This document shows positions 22,375-32,556 of a DNA stretch of 64,000 nt, one piece after another. The stretch covers positions 342,468,750 through 342,532,749 of the forward strand of contig NC_069659.1 in the NCBI RefSeq assembly GCF_027244095.1. The letters are read 5' to 3'. The translations under genes and the position numbers were made by a program. This stretch comes from Hemicordylus capensis. Taxonomy: Eukaryota > Chordata > Lepidosauria > Squamata > Cordylidae. The notes under the pieces are model-generated. The model did no database searches, was not told the DNA's origin, and saw nothing but the letters and a program-made list of their open reading frames with translations. Numbering within the stretch: the first letter of the stretch is position 1; each line of letters opens with the position of its first letter.

Positions 22375-22950
22375 TCCACCCACCCGCCGCCGAATCCTTT
22401 CTTCCGTGCGGGTGTCCGTGTGTGTCCTCGTTGTCCTGCCTGCACCTGCTGCAGTGCAGCCCCAGCCCCAGCCACCACGCTTTTCTCCATGATGGCGACC
22501 GCGCCACCATGTACAGGCGAACAGACGACGACGGATGCACGGCACGCCGGCCAAGTCGCGCGTGCGTGTGTCACTGACTAGAGACCCTCTGGCTGGCAAG
22601 CCACTAGAGGGCCTCTTTCTGGCTGTTCCAGACTAAGCAAGCGACGTAGCGAGCGAGCCTCAGCCAAGGGCAGGCGCAGTGAGCAGCATGAAAGGTGCCC
22701 GCGTGACCACCGATAAAGCCAGGCCACTGACTGGCCGCCAGCAAAGCAATGGGGGGGCGCGGGCGGCGCGGAAGGGACCGCTCATGGGGGAGGGGGCGCC
22801 GACGCGCTCCCTTGACTGCTGCAGTGCTGCTGCACTGAGCAGGAGAAATTTGTATTTAAATTTTTTTAAAAAAATTTTTTGGTCATGGCGGCGCCCCCCA
22901 CGTGACCCAAAAAGATGGCGCCCGGGGCACGTGCCCCCCCTGCCCCCCCT
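22375..22950. other. CpG-rich block inside the hAT element
   Basis: CpG dinucleotides are dense compared with the rest of the window (for example GCACGGCACGCCGGCC, AAGTCGCGCGTGCG, AGCGACGTAGCGAGCG, GCGCGGGCGGCGCGG). Long open frames on both strands follow from this composition and lack domains. It could be a captured host promoter-like segment or the element's own 5' region. Confidence 0.5.
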
Positions 22951-23195
22951 ATAGTTACGCCTCTGGTCCTGTGTGAGTGCGTGGGGCATCCCAGGGAGAC
23001 CCCTGGGACCGGGAGGCTTGTTTCAGCCTCCTAGTGGGGGTCTCCCTGTGTGTTGGCGCAGCACCAAGTTGCACTGCAGTAGCACACAACCAGAAATCTA
23101 GGGTAGTGGAGCACTGCACCATTAACCTGGGTTAAAGGGAGGGTTTCTTTGGCAGGCTAGCTGCCAGAGAACCACCGGGCTCACTGTTTAAGCAA

Positions 23196-23984
23196 TGATT
23201 AATCAATGTCCCCGAATCCGAATCAATTCAGGGCAAAAAAGGGGTTCCAGTGGCAAAAGAATGAGGTGGGCAGTAGTGCCCAGTGGGTGGAAGCTACCAC
23301 CCAAATTTCAAAGAAATTGGGCAAAGCGATGTTTTAAATGATGGTGATAATGATGGTGACAATGCTCATTGCTATACACAGCTTAAGACTTTCAAAGACA
23401 GGAAACTAAATGTGAGCTCTTTTTAATTTTTTTAAATTTTCAATGGATCCTGGGAAAATGTGACACTCTTGTGGATAGAGCGTATCTAAAGGACTAGGAA
23501 AGTTATGATTGCACCAGCATCAATACACAAGACACAGTACCTGCAGGCAGTGAGCTGAATTCTGACACAAAGTGCCAGGGCCTTGATCTTTGGATACCAA
23601 GCTTTAAATATTCATATCACTTAGAATGAATATTGAATGGTGGGTTGAAGGGATTTTAATGGCTCTGTGACATGGATCCACGAAGGAAAATGAGTGTGTT
23701 GCACAGATACAACAAATAAAGAGCTTTTACACTGCAATCAGTACTAAAGGGCTTAGAAATATTTTTCTTGTGTCCTTCTGAGTATTGAACTGGCTCATCT
23801 CCATCAATTTCATATTCCAGCAAATAAATATTTCAATTGGAAGGAAAATAATTATTGCACTGTAGCTGGGAAGAGCAGCATATGGGTGCTGACTCTGAGT
23901 CAGTACAGAAGTCTTACTTTTAAATCAATATCACTGAAGAAGATTCACTGGTCTGGCTCAGACTTTTTTTTTTTTTAAAACCCA
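23196..23984. other. Unique-looking sequence with a worn repeat at 23205-23330
   Basis: GGGTTCCAGTGGCAAAAGAA and GAAGCTACCACCCAAATTTC resemble the interior of the hAT MITE at 49499, suggesting a decayed relative without ends. The rest to 23984 is AT-rich with nothing supported. Confidence 0.35.
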
Positions 23985-24193
23985 AACATTTATATCCCGC
24001 TCTTCCTCCAAGGAGCCCAGAGCAGTGTACTACATGAGTTTCTCCTCACACCAACCCTGGGAAGTAGAGAAGGCTGAGAGAGAAGTGACTGGCCCAGAGT
24101 CACCCAGCTAGTATCATGGCTGAATGGGGATTTGAACTCGGGTCTCCCCAGTCCTAGTCCAGCATTCTGACCACTATACCATGCTGGCTCTTG
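23985..24193 (-). mobile_element. Sauria-type SINE, near full length
   Basis: Read on the minus strand: GCCAGCATGGTATAGTGGTC (A box), GACCCGAGTTCAAATCCCC (B box), CCATGATACTAGCTGGGTGA, CCTTGGAGGAAGAGCGGGAT. A tRNA-derived head with the Sauria tail, a SINE group of squamates. Confidence 0.85.
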
Positions 24194-24400
24194 TGCGGGG
24201 CATCCTGGAACTTGTGCGGGGCATCCGCATGGCCCCCAATCTCCCAGCCCCTGCTAGCTCCATGATGGAGCTGGCAGCTGTGTGGGTGGCCAATCCTGCC
24301 ACCCAGAGAGGAGGCAGTGATCATCTGTGGGGAGGTAAGCACTTTTGGGCTTCCTCCCTGCAGAAGGTGGTAGCCTCCTGCAGCGATTGTGCGGATCGCT
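24194..24400. repeat. GGCTATTC-family fragment
   Basis: GGGGCATCCTGGAACTTG, then CATGGCCCCCAATCTCCC and CTCCATGATGGAGCTGGCAG and CTGTGGGGAGG match the middle of the family; both ends are missing. Confidence 0.55.
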
Positions 24401-24536
24401 TCAATGTTTTCTTAACTAACTGTGGTTTCCCGAAGCCAGTTTTCCATATCTGGATATAAAAGGAAACTGTGGTTACAAACAACAACAAACAGAAGCTTAA
24501 AACTTCCTTTCTTCATACCAGACCCAAAGAGAGAGA

Positions 24537-24738
24537 GAGAGAAAGGCTGTTCCAACAGCAGCCTAACCCAGGCTAGGGCAGCCCAGTATGGGTTAGGCTG
24601 CTTGTGTGGAGTGCTGGGATGGCTCCCAATCCCAGCACTCCCACCCAGCCTAACCTGGCTTTTTGCCCTGGCTTAGTTAAGGTTAAGGGTGAGGGCGCAC
24701 CCTTAATCCCAGCGCTGGGATTGTGTTTGCTTAGGCTG
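24537..24738. repeat. Inverted-repeat element, AGGCTGTTC ends
   Basis: Left AAAGGCTGTTCCAACAGC and right TGTGTTTGCTTAGGCTGTTT bracket a palindromic interior built from CAGCCTAACCCAGGCTAGGG and GGGATTGGGAGCC-type blocks. Probably a relative of the elements at 35150 and 54403. Ends uncertain. Confidence 0.4.
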
Positions 24739-24739
24739 T

Positions 24740-25099
24740 TTGACCCCTATGCACTTGGCACATGATGCATTGTGGGCTTCCTGGTGGCTGGAATGCATCT
24801 GGCCATTGCGCATGTGTGGTGGCCTTCAAAATGGTTGTCGTGATGAGGTAAAGGCCTGCAAATGGCTGAAAGGGAGGGGGAGGGTACCTCCAGGGACCCC
24901 CTGCAGCCTTGGAGAAGCCCCCTGGAGGGGTGAGTACAATTATTTTTAATTTTAAAAAATATTCAGAACCCACCCACCCACCTCCTGGCAAACTGAACCG
25001 GTGGGGTTTGAGGGGGGCAAAACCAAACTGGCCTGGTTGGGTTCAAGTCTGGTTCGGACTCGAACTGAACCGGGCCAGCCATTTTTGTGCACACCGCTA
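24740..25099. mobile_element. hAT-type MITE, right half
   Basis: Ends TTTTTGTGCACACCGCTA, the family's right terminus, preceded by GAACTGAACCGGGCCAGCC. The core GCATGTGTGGTGGCCTTCAAAATGG is shared in part with 1606 and 11251. The left terminus was not found, so it is truncated on that side. Confidence 0.6.
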
Positions 25100-25271
25100 A
25101 TGTCTGGGAGGGAACTTGGAACCTCAGATCGTCTTCCCAGAGCAGCCCTATCCCCTAAGGGGAATATCTTACAGTGCTCATATGTAGTCTCCCGTTCAAA
25201 TGCAAACCAGGGCAGACCCTGCTTAGCAAAGGGGAAAATTCATGTTTGCTACCACAAGACCAGCTCTCTTC
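25100..25271 (-). mobile_element. 5S-like composite SINE, head half
   Basis: The minus strand reads GAGCTGGTCTTGTGGTAGCA, a 5S-like TAAGCAGGGTCTGCCCTGGT, then ATTCCCCTTAGGGGATAGGG and TTCCAAGTTCCCTCCC. It stops exactly where the hAT MITE ends, so the MITE probably entered this SINE and the other half was later lost. Confidence 0.65.
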
Positions 25272-25600
25272 CCAGAGATCCCTGAGAGAGTTGTTCCACC
25301 ATTGATGTGTGAAGGCTATGGGTACAGTGGTCGTCTCAGGGGTCAGTGATGGATGCCAAACCCCAATTCCAGCCCTGAAAAAGAGAGCTTAGATTTCTCA
25401 ATATCAGACTGAGAGACTGAAATCTTTGCATCAGGAGAGTTCCTTTCAGGCTACTGGTGCAATTAAAAGGCACATTGTTGACCATTAACACAATGGATAC
25501 ACCCATAAAACTGGAGAATTCCTTAATATATCCTGACTAAGAAGTCCTCAAGCAGAAAACGAGGAAGCTTTTGCAGAACGTTAATGGTCTACTCTAAATA
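25272..25600. other. No recognised feature
   Basis: Unique-looking sequence between the SINE and the L1 piece. Confidence 0.35.
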
Positions 25601-26150
25601 ATTGGATCAGTTCAGGGGGGAAAGCTTCTTGGCTTAAAAAAACAAGAAGTGGGAGTTGTATTTCTTTAAGAAATGCCTTTATTACAGGAGGATGGGCAAC
25701 AATTAGGAAAAGGTCATATTTTATGCACCGTGAAGATGTATGAAAATGCAAGGTTTTAAAGGTCATATTTATCCATCATTTCCAACCACTAAAACAGAAG
25801 GCATTGTTATATTGATCATTTGTTTTGGGAATTCAAAGGGGAGTTGTCAGATAAAGAAGGCAGATAGGTGATCATTAATCAAAATTGGATTTCTTTCCTA
25901 TGTAAATAGACCTAATAGAGGCTTATCAGGTTTTTTTTTTTAAAGGGCATTTTGGAGTTTAGGACAGAAATATGGTAGGAGATTTTAATATGGTGGTTAA
26001 TCTTTGTTTTAGATCCCAAAAGGGAGCAGTCTTATGGTTTATGTGATCATCACAAATCCAAAAGGGGTTATTACTTATTACTCAGACAGAAACAGGTCCT
26101 ATTTGAGAACAGATTATATCTATCTTTCTTCACGTATGTTAGCAGACACA
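25600..26150 (+). mobile_element. L1-type LINE fragment, endonuclease region of ORF2
   Basis: Translated pieces match the order of the L1 AP-endonuclease: a VVFL...LLQEDGQQLGKG block near 25650 (L1 proteins have FLQETHL here), MVGDFNMVVN near 25975 (the GDFN active-site motif), and NPKGVITYYS followed by SYLRTDYIY near 26050-26120 (the SRIDY region). It has many in-frame stops and is old. Both ends are lost, and it is cut on the right by the element at 26151. Confidence 0.5.
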
Positions 26151-26653
26151 GAGGCTCTTCTCACGATCAGTGAGAAGAGCTTGGATGGGGTTTGCCGGGA
26201 GAGCGGGCTAAGCCTTCTCTCCCTGCAGACGAGCCGTCAGTCTGCTCTGGGTGGCCAAACCGGCTGCCCACACAACTTCCGGCTCCATTACGGAGTCGGC
26301 AGGGGCGGGGGTGGCGGGGGCTGTGTGGCCCCCAGAAGCTCCAGCATGCCCTGTGCAAGCACGCAGGGCATGCTGGAGAGACCCCCAAGCCGGGAGGCTG
26401 CTTTTCAGCCTCCCGGTCAGGGGTTGACTCGTGAGTTGCCACAGTGTGGAGCCGTGCCCTGGCAACTCACAATTAGAAAGCCCAGGTTAGCGGAGCGCTT
26501 GCTCCACTAACCTGGGCTTAGGGGAGGGTTGTTTAAGCAGGTGACCCGCTTTGGTGAGACCAGGCTCAGCTGCGAGCCCGGTGAGTCTCACGCGCATGTA
26601 AACTCGGGCTAGGCTCCATTAGCCCGATTTTGCATGTCCGTGAGAATAGCCTC
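26151..26653. mobile_element. GGCTATTC-family DNA transposon, copy D, well preserved
   Basis: Left GAGGCTCTTCTCACGATC, right CCGTGAGAATAGCCTC, 503 bp. The interior has a subterminal palindrome GAGCGGGCTAAGCCTTCTC, GGCATGCTGGAGAGACCCCC and GCTCCACTAACCTGGGC. This copy gives the clearest view of both ends. Flanking bases ACA and ACG do not form a convincing target duplication. Confidence 0.7.
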
Positions 26654-26890
26654 ACGGAGTTATCACTACTGCGATTGACAGTATCGTTTCCGCCCTGACA
26701 ATAGTCCAGTCGTTATGAGCAGTAATAGCAATCTGGGCAGAGCAAAGAAAAAGCTCCATAATTAACTTCTCTTTGGCTTCAGGAAACGTGGGTGTAGGCA
26801 AGAATTCCTGAGGGTTGTTTTTACAATTAAATTGTGTTAACAGCATGACAGCATTACAGAATGCTTGAATCTGTACTTAGTAGGCCTGTG
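26654..26890 (-). mobile_element. Possible L1 ORF2 C-terminal fragment
   Basis: The minus-strand frame includes PTFPEAKEKLIMELFLCSAQ and IAITAHNDWTIV. L1 ORF2 proteins end with a similar hydrophobic segment followed by A-(K/R)-x-x-I-A-x-x-W. The match is short, so the call is tentative. Confidence 0.35.
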
Positions 26891-27039
26891 CACCACCCAA
26901 AACATTGGATTCTGTGATGACCCAGTCTAACTCAATGATGAGACTGTCAGGAGGAGCCATGTCGGTCTTTCCAACTCTCATGTCACATGTCGATTTGGGA
27001 CTGCTCAGTCCTCATGCTGTGTACAAAAGGATAGCAGAA

Positions 27040-27580
27040 TATGTCTATTGGAACTCCCCGCCCTCCTCCTCCCCTGCCCTGCGCTCCCCTGCTCCCCCTC
27101 CTTTACCTGGGTGGGGGAAGGAGTCAGGCTGCTTGACATCATCTTAGGTCCATGGGGAGCACTTAGCCTTACCTTCTGGTATGGCTTCTATTTAAAAGGC
27201 ATTTTTTGTCTTCTAAATTCCCTTTTAGGTCCCCAAGTAGTGCAGGCAGCTCTAGGATTGATAGTTGTAATGTTTTTGAGGCTATAGCCTCAGGAAAAAC
27301 TACAAATCCCAGAGCCACTCACATAACTCGAGGACCTAAAAGGGAATTCTGAAGTGGCGGGGGGGGGATGTGCTTTTTAAATACAAGCCATGCTGTAAGG
27401 CAAAGCAGTTGGTTGAGCACTCTTCAAGGAAAGATGATAACATTGAGCAGCCTGTCTCCTACTCCCACCGAGGTCCCAAGTAAAGGAGGGGTAACAGGAG
27501 AGGGCCAGGTGGGGCAGGGCAAAGCAGGTCTCATCTGACAGACATGTTGGATGTTCATGGAGTTCTGGCACAACAGCAAG
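27040..27580. repeat. Long inverted repeat (foldback element), arms about 200-250 bp
   Basis: The left arm has CCTCCTTTACCTGGGTGGG, GTCAGGCTGC, GACATCATCTT, TTTAAAAGGCA and AATTCCCTTTTAGGTCC. The right arm carries the same blocks inverted and in mirror order: GGACCTAAAAGGGAATT, GCTTTTTAAA, AAGATGATAAC, GCAGCCTGTC, CCAAGTAAAGGAGG. The loop (about 27235-27325) includes CTACAAATCCCAGAG. No coding frame. Confidence 0.65.
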
Positions 27581-27611
27581 GAGGCTTCCTACAGTTCCAA
27601 CTTGTCAGAGA

Positions 27612-27950
27612 TTGGGATGTGCCAAAAACGCAATTTGGAAGCCGAATGAGGAACAATCCTTTTAAAACAAGGGCTGGCCAAGCCCCTTAACACAGAGGAG
27701 AGCATGTCCATCCCTGCTCCTCCTCCACATGCCACCGTTGCCGTACTGGTGGTACTCCCCCAGCTATACGTGTGTCCTGGTGGTGCACACAGATAGCTGT
27801 GGGAGCACCACAGTAAAGCAATGGTGGTGAGCGGAGAAGGAGAAGGGATGGGCCTGTGCTTCTCTGCATTAAAGGGGCTGGGTATGCCCTTGATTTTAAA
27901 AGGATAGTGCCACAATTTGGCTTCCAAATCACATTTCAAGCACATCCCTA
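27612..27950. mobile_element. hAT-type MITE, 339 bp
   Basis: Left TTGGGATGTGCC, right CAAGCACATCCCTA, with flanks GTCAGAGA and GTAAGAGG agreeing at 6 of 8. The interior is largely an inverted repeat (CAATTTGGAAGCC facing GGCTTCCAAAT; CCTTTTAAAAC facing TTTTAAAAGG). A 181-codon minus-strand frame runs through it and beyond but is a chance frame. Confidence 0.7.
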
Positions 27951-27958
27951 GTAAGAGG

Positions 27959-28424
27959 CTCCCTGCTGTCATGACGGAACTTCCTTTGACAAGGCCCATC
28001 AGAGGGCATGTCATCTGGCATGTCTGCCAGACCAACATGACTGCAGAGCTCCAATGATCAGAGCCTTCCTCATTAGCCTGACAGCCTATGATGATGAGGA
28101 TAGCTACTGCTGCTGCTGCTGCTGCTGTTTTCATCTTAAATGTTCTCCGTGTAATTTATTGCAAAAGGAATGCAAGGTTCACTCTCCATCCCAAAGACAG
28201 GGAGTTAAAAAGGTTAAAAAGGAACATATGGGGGATACCAGCAACAACCACCAAGTGGGATGTGTGCTGGGATTGATACAGACAGTTGCTATCCAGAAGC
28301 ATATATAAACAGAAGCATGTCACCACTTTTTAAGAGGGCTTCTTTGCCCTTTTAACACAGATAAAAGCATATACATATGGGTTCCCTTCTAGTAAGCCAG
28401 ACCATTTGTCCATCTAACCCATAA
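27959..28424. other. Unique-looking sequence with a short (CTG)n run
   Basis: Seven or eight GCT units at 28107-28128. Frames across it give alanine or leucine/cysteine runs only. No gene supported. Confidence 0.4.
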
Positions 28425-28795
28425 GAACATAAGAACAGCCCTGCTGGATCAGGCCCAAGGCCCATCTAGTTCAGCATCCTGTTTCACACAGTGGCCCACC
28501 AGATTCCTCTGGAAGCCTACAGGCAGGAGTTGAGGGCATGCCCTCTCTCCTGCTGTTACTCCCCTGCAACTGGTACTCAGAGGCATCCTGCCTTGGAGGC
28601 TAGAGGTGGCCTTTAGCCCTCCAGCTAGTAGCTGATGATAGACCTCTCCTTCATTAAGTTATCCAAACCTCTCTTAAAGCCATCCAGGTTGTTGGCTGTC
28701 ACCACATCTTGTGGCAGAGAATTCCATAAGTTGATTATGCATAGCTTGCACTATCATTGATTCTTGTAGTGGCTCACATCAGAAGGAGATCTTTC
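28425..28795 (-). mobile_element. CR1 LINE, 3' end
   Basis: The reverse strand ends with GGGCCTGATCCAGCAGGGCT and GTTCTTATGTTCTTATG and encodes a worn version of the CR1 C-terminus (LDGFKRGL, FMKERSI-like). It shares its order with 9585 and 56448 and is 5'-truncated near 28745. Confidence 0.8.
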
Positions 28796-28814
28796 CTTAG
28801 CCTTGGTACATAAA

Positions 28815-29307
28815 GAAGTTCTTCTCATGACCAGTGAGAAGAGATTCTGGCGGGTCTGTGTGGAGAGTGGGCTTAGCCCACTCTCCCCGCAGATGATCAA
28901 ACGTGTAGCCCTGGTCACCTGGATCAACCACCCACATGACTGCTGGCTCCTTCATGGAGCCGGTGGGGGCTGCTGGGATCGGGGGCCATGTGGCCCCCAG
29001 AAGTCCCAGGATGCCCTGTATGAGCACACAGGGCATTCTGGGGGGACCCCTGATACTGGGAGGCTGTTTGTAGCCTCCCAGCCAGGGGTCTACTCATGTG
29101 TTGCCACATGCTGTGGTGGCACACGGACAGGGAAACAAGGTTAATGGAGCACCTGCTCCATTAACTTTGTTTAAGGGGAGGGTGTTTTAGGTGGGCTAGC
29201 CGCCTTGGGAACACCAGGCGGGCCTGCGGGCCCAGTGGTTCCCATGATCACTGAAAAATGGGCTAAGCACCCTTAGCCCACTTTCCAGTGATTGTGGGAA
29301 TAGCCTC
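28815..29307. mobile_element. GGCTATTC-family DNA transposon, copy E
   Basis: Left GAAGTTCTTCTCATGACC, right GATTGTGGGAATAGCCTC, 493 bp. The interior shares GTGGGCTTAGCCCACTCTCC, CCAGGATGCCCTGTATG and CTCCATTAAC with copy B. It sits between a CR1 piece and an L1 piece. Confidence 0.7.
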
Positions 29308-29900
29308 AAGGTCTTTTTAACGAGATGCTGTGGATTGGATGTTGAGCATTATGCATGCAAAATATATTATCTGCTTCTGACCCATATACCTTTCTGGGAA
29401 CTTCAAGGTTTATATGAAGACAAAAAGCAAAGGAAGAATGAAGTTTTATTAACACAAATATTTAATTTAGAAGGGAAGCATAAATTGGATCATTTGAAAT
29501 CCACCTATCATCAATCACAGTTGGCATGGGGAAAATACATTTGCTGAACTCTGCTGAAGCTGAAAATTCATTGGCAAACTTTAAATGAAAGCATTTTGAG
29601 ATAGGTGCAAAAGCAGGCAAAATTGGCAGACCAACTTTTAAAAAAAAGCACCCAGAAGAACAAAAAGAACACTATCCTTCCAGTTATTGCACCATAGGAA
29701 AATTGGGCAAAACCAAAAAAGGGCATTAAAAAAAATTACAGTCCTATATATCATTCTGAACATCTGCAGGGTGAGGCGATATCCTTTCTGAAATAATGCG
29801 CAAACAAATACCATTTTGTTTGAAGACAATATAAACCTAAATTTCCCAATTACTCTCTAGGAAGTCATAAATCTACATCCTGACTAATGCTGTAATTGCA
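29308..29900 (+). mobile_element. L1-type LINE fragment between endonuclease and RT
   Basis: A 70-codon frame (29335-29547) contains KKQRKNEVLLTQIFNLEGKH and STYHQSQLAW. In another frame downstream KHFEIGAKAGKI occurs. L1 ORF2 has a charged helix of this type followed by a YEhGdKAGK motif ahead of the RT. Frame changes separate the pieces. Confidence 0.5.
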
Positions 29901-31199
29901 CAACAAAGTTGTGCTCATACAAGAAGTTTATGTAGCTGTGCTTAATCACAGAGATTTTTGGAATTGCATTCTTGGCAAAAAAAGAAAAGAAAAGAAAGAT
30001 GTTTGCATGGAATGCAGTCTCCAGATTTAGCACAACTAGCTAGCATAATATCCTTGCATAAGCACAGCATCAGCCAAGATGTTGCTACTAAGAATAAAGC
30101 TCTGGGATTTCATTTCTAAGTGAATTTTACCAAAATGTTTGTGCATAGTCCCTGGGTTTGGATCAATACTACATGTCCTCCACTTAGCTCTTGCCAAAAT
30201 ACTCTAAATTCTGTAAACTCCAATATTGCACTATGGGGAAAATGAAACAGAGCTATATTACGTTGATTTGTGTCAATTCATCCCACATGAGGGATTCCGT
30301 TTTCCTGGGCACATCATCTTTTTTTTAAATTTGCAAAAAAATAACGTTCGTGTTCATAGTAACTCTAATATATTGGGACTGACTTGCACTATTCTTTTTG
30401 ACTTGAGAATAGAAACATAGCAAACTCTGACATAATCAAAGCAAAGCTGTCAAGCAAAAGGATCTGTGAAAACTATAGTTGCCACGGCAAAGGCCCAGCT
30501 TAAGCAGAAAGGGTTTACAGCCCTCCCTGTTGGAGAGATTCACAATGGCCAGGTGAAGTCATTGCAGTATCTAGGGTCCCCTACTGCCTAGAAAAATGCT
30601 TCAAGCTGGCAGCCTGGTAGATTTCTACACAAAGAGCTGAAGGCTGCCAGTTCTAACCCTGGCACCACCTGACTGATACTGTATCTCTGAAGCAGTTCAG
30701 TTCAAAACAACTGAGAAATGTTCAGTGAGTCAGGAGTTGTTCGTAGGCCCCGACAGAATTGTTACAGGCAGGGTTATCAGCTGGCGTTGCCCTTTCCCCT
30801 GACATTTGAAAATGGCATCAATAATGGGTCAATAGCTAACAAGCACCACCAAGATCAAGTCCTTTAATTTACGGAGATGTGTTCACAACAGGACATCAGT
30901 TCAGGGTTTTTTCCGATCCCTTTTCATTAGTTTGTTTACTACAGAGTTCAGCAGAAACTCATTGATCTCCTTGATGAGTTTTTATAGAGTTTCTACTTCT
31001 GATTTCAGAGTATCATGCCGACCTTTGGTACAGCTTCAAGTCAGCTTGATAACCTGCAAATTTTCAGATGTGTAGCAGCTATATTCAACTGCAGGTTGCT
31101 GATTCATTCAGACATACTTTCAAAAATAACCACCAGGGCTTAGTCAAAAGGACCCTCTCCACAATTTCACCACCATGCATCGGGGTGGGCCATCATCAG
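29901..31199. other. Unique-looking, AT-rich sequence
   Basis: A short AAAAGAAAAGAAAAG run near 29980 and an oligo-T near 30318. No recognised element ends and no exon I can support. Confidence 0.4.
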
Positions 31200-31470
31200 C
31201 AGTCAATTGGTGACACAAAGCTAGAAACCCAGACCAGGAAAGCCAAGAAACCAGACAGGGCAGAGGTCCAGCTGAATCCAGGAATCCAGTCAGGAATCAT
31301 AGGAAAGCTGGTAGCTAGAAGTCAGGAACACACCAGAGATCAAATTGAGTGGGTAGTCACGAATCAGGAATCAAGCCAATAGCCAAAGGTCAGGAAGTTG
31401 CCAGAAGTCAATCCAAGTAGAAGTCAGAACAAGCTGGTAGCCCAAGGCAAGGTCAAAAATGTTGGAGACA
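31200..31470. repeat. Decayed minisatellite with GTCAGGAA core
   Basis: AGTCAGGAA, AATCAGGAATCA, GGTCAGGAAG and AGCCAATAGCC / AGAAGTCA blocks recur irregularly about eight times. Family unknown; it resembles the decayed array at 14040 only in architecture. Confidence 0.45.
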
Positions 31471-31630
31471 CAGTCTGTTTGCACCTTTAATCATAGCAAC
31501 CACTTGCGGCATTAGGAGTAGAGAAAGTGAGGAAGAATCTTCCTTTTTATTCTCTTGTTGTCTCTTACTCTGATCGGGCTTTCTATGATTGGTAGACTGA
31601 TATTCTCAGGGCCTATTGCTCCATCCTTCT

Positions 31631-31926
31631 TAGGAACATAGGAAGCTGCCATATACTGAGTCAGACCACTGCTCTATCTAGCTCGGTATTGTCTTCACAG
31701 ACTGGCAGCAGCTTCTCTAAGGTTGCAGGCAGGAATCTCTCTCAGCCCTGTCCTGAAGAAGTCAGAGAGGGAACTTCAAACCTTCTGCTCTTCCCAAAGC
31801 AGCTCCATCCCCTGAGGGGAATATCTTACAGTGCTCACATGTGGTCTCCCATTCAAATGCAACCAGGGCAGACCCTGCTTAGCTAAGGGGACAAGTCATG
31901 CTTGCTACCACCAGACCAGCTCTCCT
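31631..31926 (-). mobile_element. 5S-like composite SINE, full length
   Basis: The minus strand shows the head GAGCTGGTCTGGTGGTAGCA, the 5S-like segment TAAGCAGGGTCTGCCCTGGT, ATTTGAATGGGAGACC and the tail GGCAGCTTCCTATGTTCC. About 295 bp with no internal insertion. Confidence 0.75.
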
Positions 31927-32556
31927 CTCTTCCTCCCAGACTGCTTGAGTCTCTCTGCTGCAGGCTCTGTTAGCCATGCAGCTTCTTTCTCGCCCTCTCT
32001 GCTCTGCACTATGAAGACAGCAAGCACCAGGGAGACAGACTTTTTTTATCCAAGTATGCCACTTCCCCAATAAAACTTACTTGCTTTTGAACTCTAAACG
32101 TCCATCTCAAGATACTCTTTAATGGGCCTGCTCTTCACACACACACTTGTGTTGCTATAATTGGGGCAAACCAAACCTCTCCCCTCCAACAGAACGCACA
32201 CTGAGGGAAGGGAGCAAGCAGGAAACAAACACCCCAGGACAAGGAGACCTTGATAATGAGGCAAGTCTTGTCCCAAGGTAGGAGGTTTTTCTATCTTACT
32301 TGGGAAGAGAACCAATGACTGGTGTGGCTTGAGCACTTTTAGGGAAATCAGAAAAAGAATTTTAAGAAAAAGGAGAGCAGGTGCTTACCTGCTCTTTGCC
32401 ACTCCTTCCAGCTTCCTGCTGGGGTGGCACATGGCCCCCAAAGCCCTGCATGCCATGAGCATGCACATGGCATGACGCATGTGAAGGCATCCTTTGTGTG
32501 GTCAGCAATACCTGCTTTCCCTTTTCTTAAAGTTCCATTTCTAATTTCCCTAACAG
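31927..32556. other. No recognised feature
   Basis: CT-rich near 31930-31990, otherwise unremarkable; no element ends or supported frames. Confidence 0.35.

Larger units (their letters stand above)
21416..22965. mobile_element. hAT-type element, 1550 bp, exact 8-bp target duplication
   Basis: The ends CAGAGGCGTAACTA and TAGTTACGCCTCTG are perfect 14-bp inverted repeats. The flanks are GTCCTGTG on both sides (21408-21415 and 22966-22973). The exact duplication marks it as the younger insertion in copy C. The interior contains about three 92-bp tandem repeats and a CpG-rich block, but no recognisable hAT transposase, so it depended on an enzyme supplied in trans. Confidence 0.8.
21251..23195. 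mobile_element. GGCTATTC-family DNA transposon, copy C, split by a hAT element
   Basis: Left part 21251-21415 (GAAGCTCTTCTCATGATC to GGATGTCCTGTG) and right part 22966-23195 (GTCCTGTGTGAGTGCG to CACCGGGCTC) join into one family copy when the hAT element is left out. The far right end is worn or lost. Confidence 0.65.

Noticed and set aside
22294-22599. Overlapping frames of 70-95 codons on both strands in the CpG-rich block
   Set aside because: GC-rich sequence lacks stop codons by composition; frames on opposite strands are equally open and none has a domain.
27589-28134. 181-codon minus-strand frame with an alanine-rich, signal-like start
   Set aside because: It crosses a hAT MITE (27612-27950) with worn flanking octamers. 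The alanine run is a (CTG)n microsatellite and the rest has no domain.
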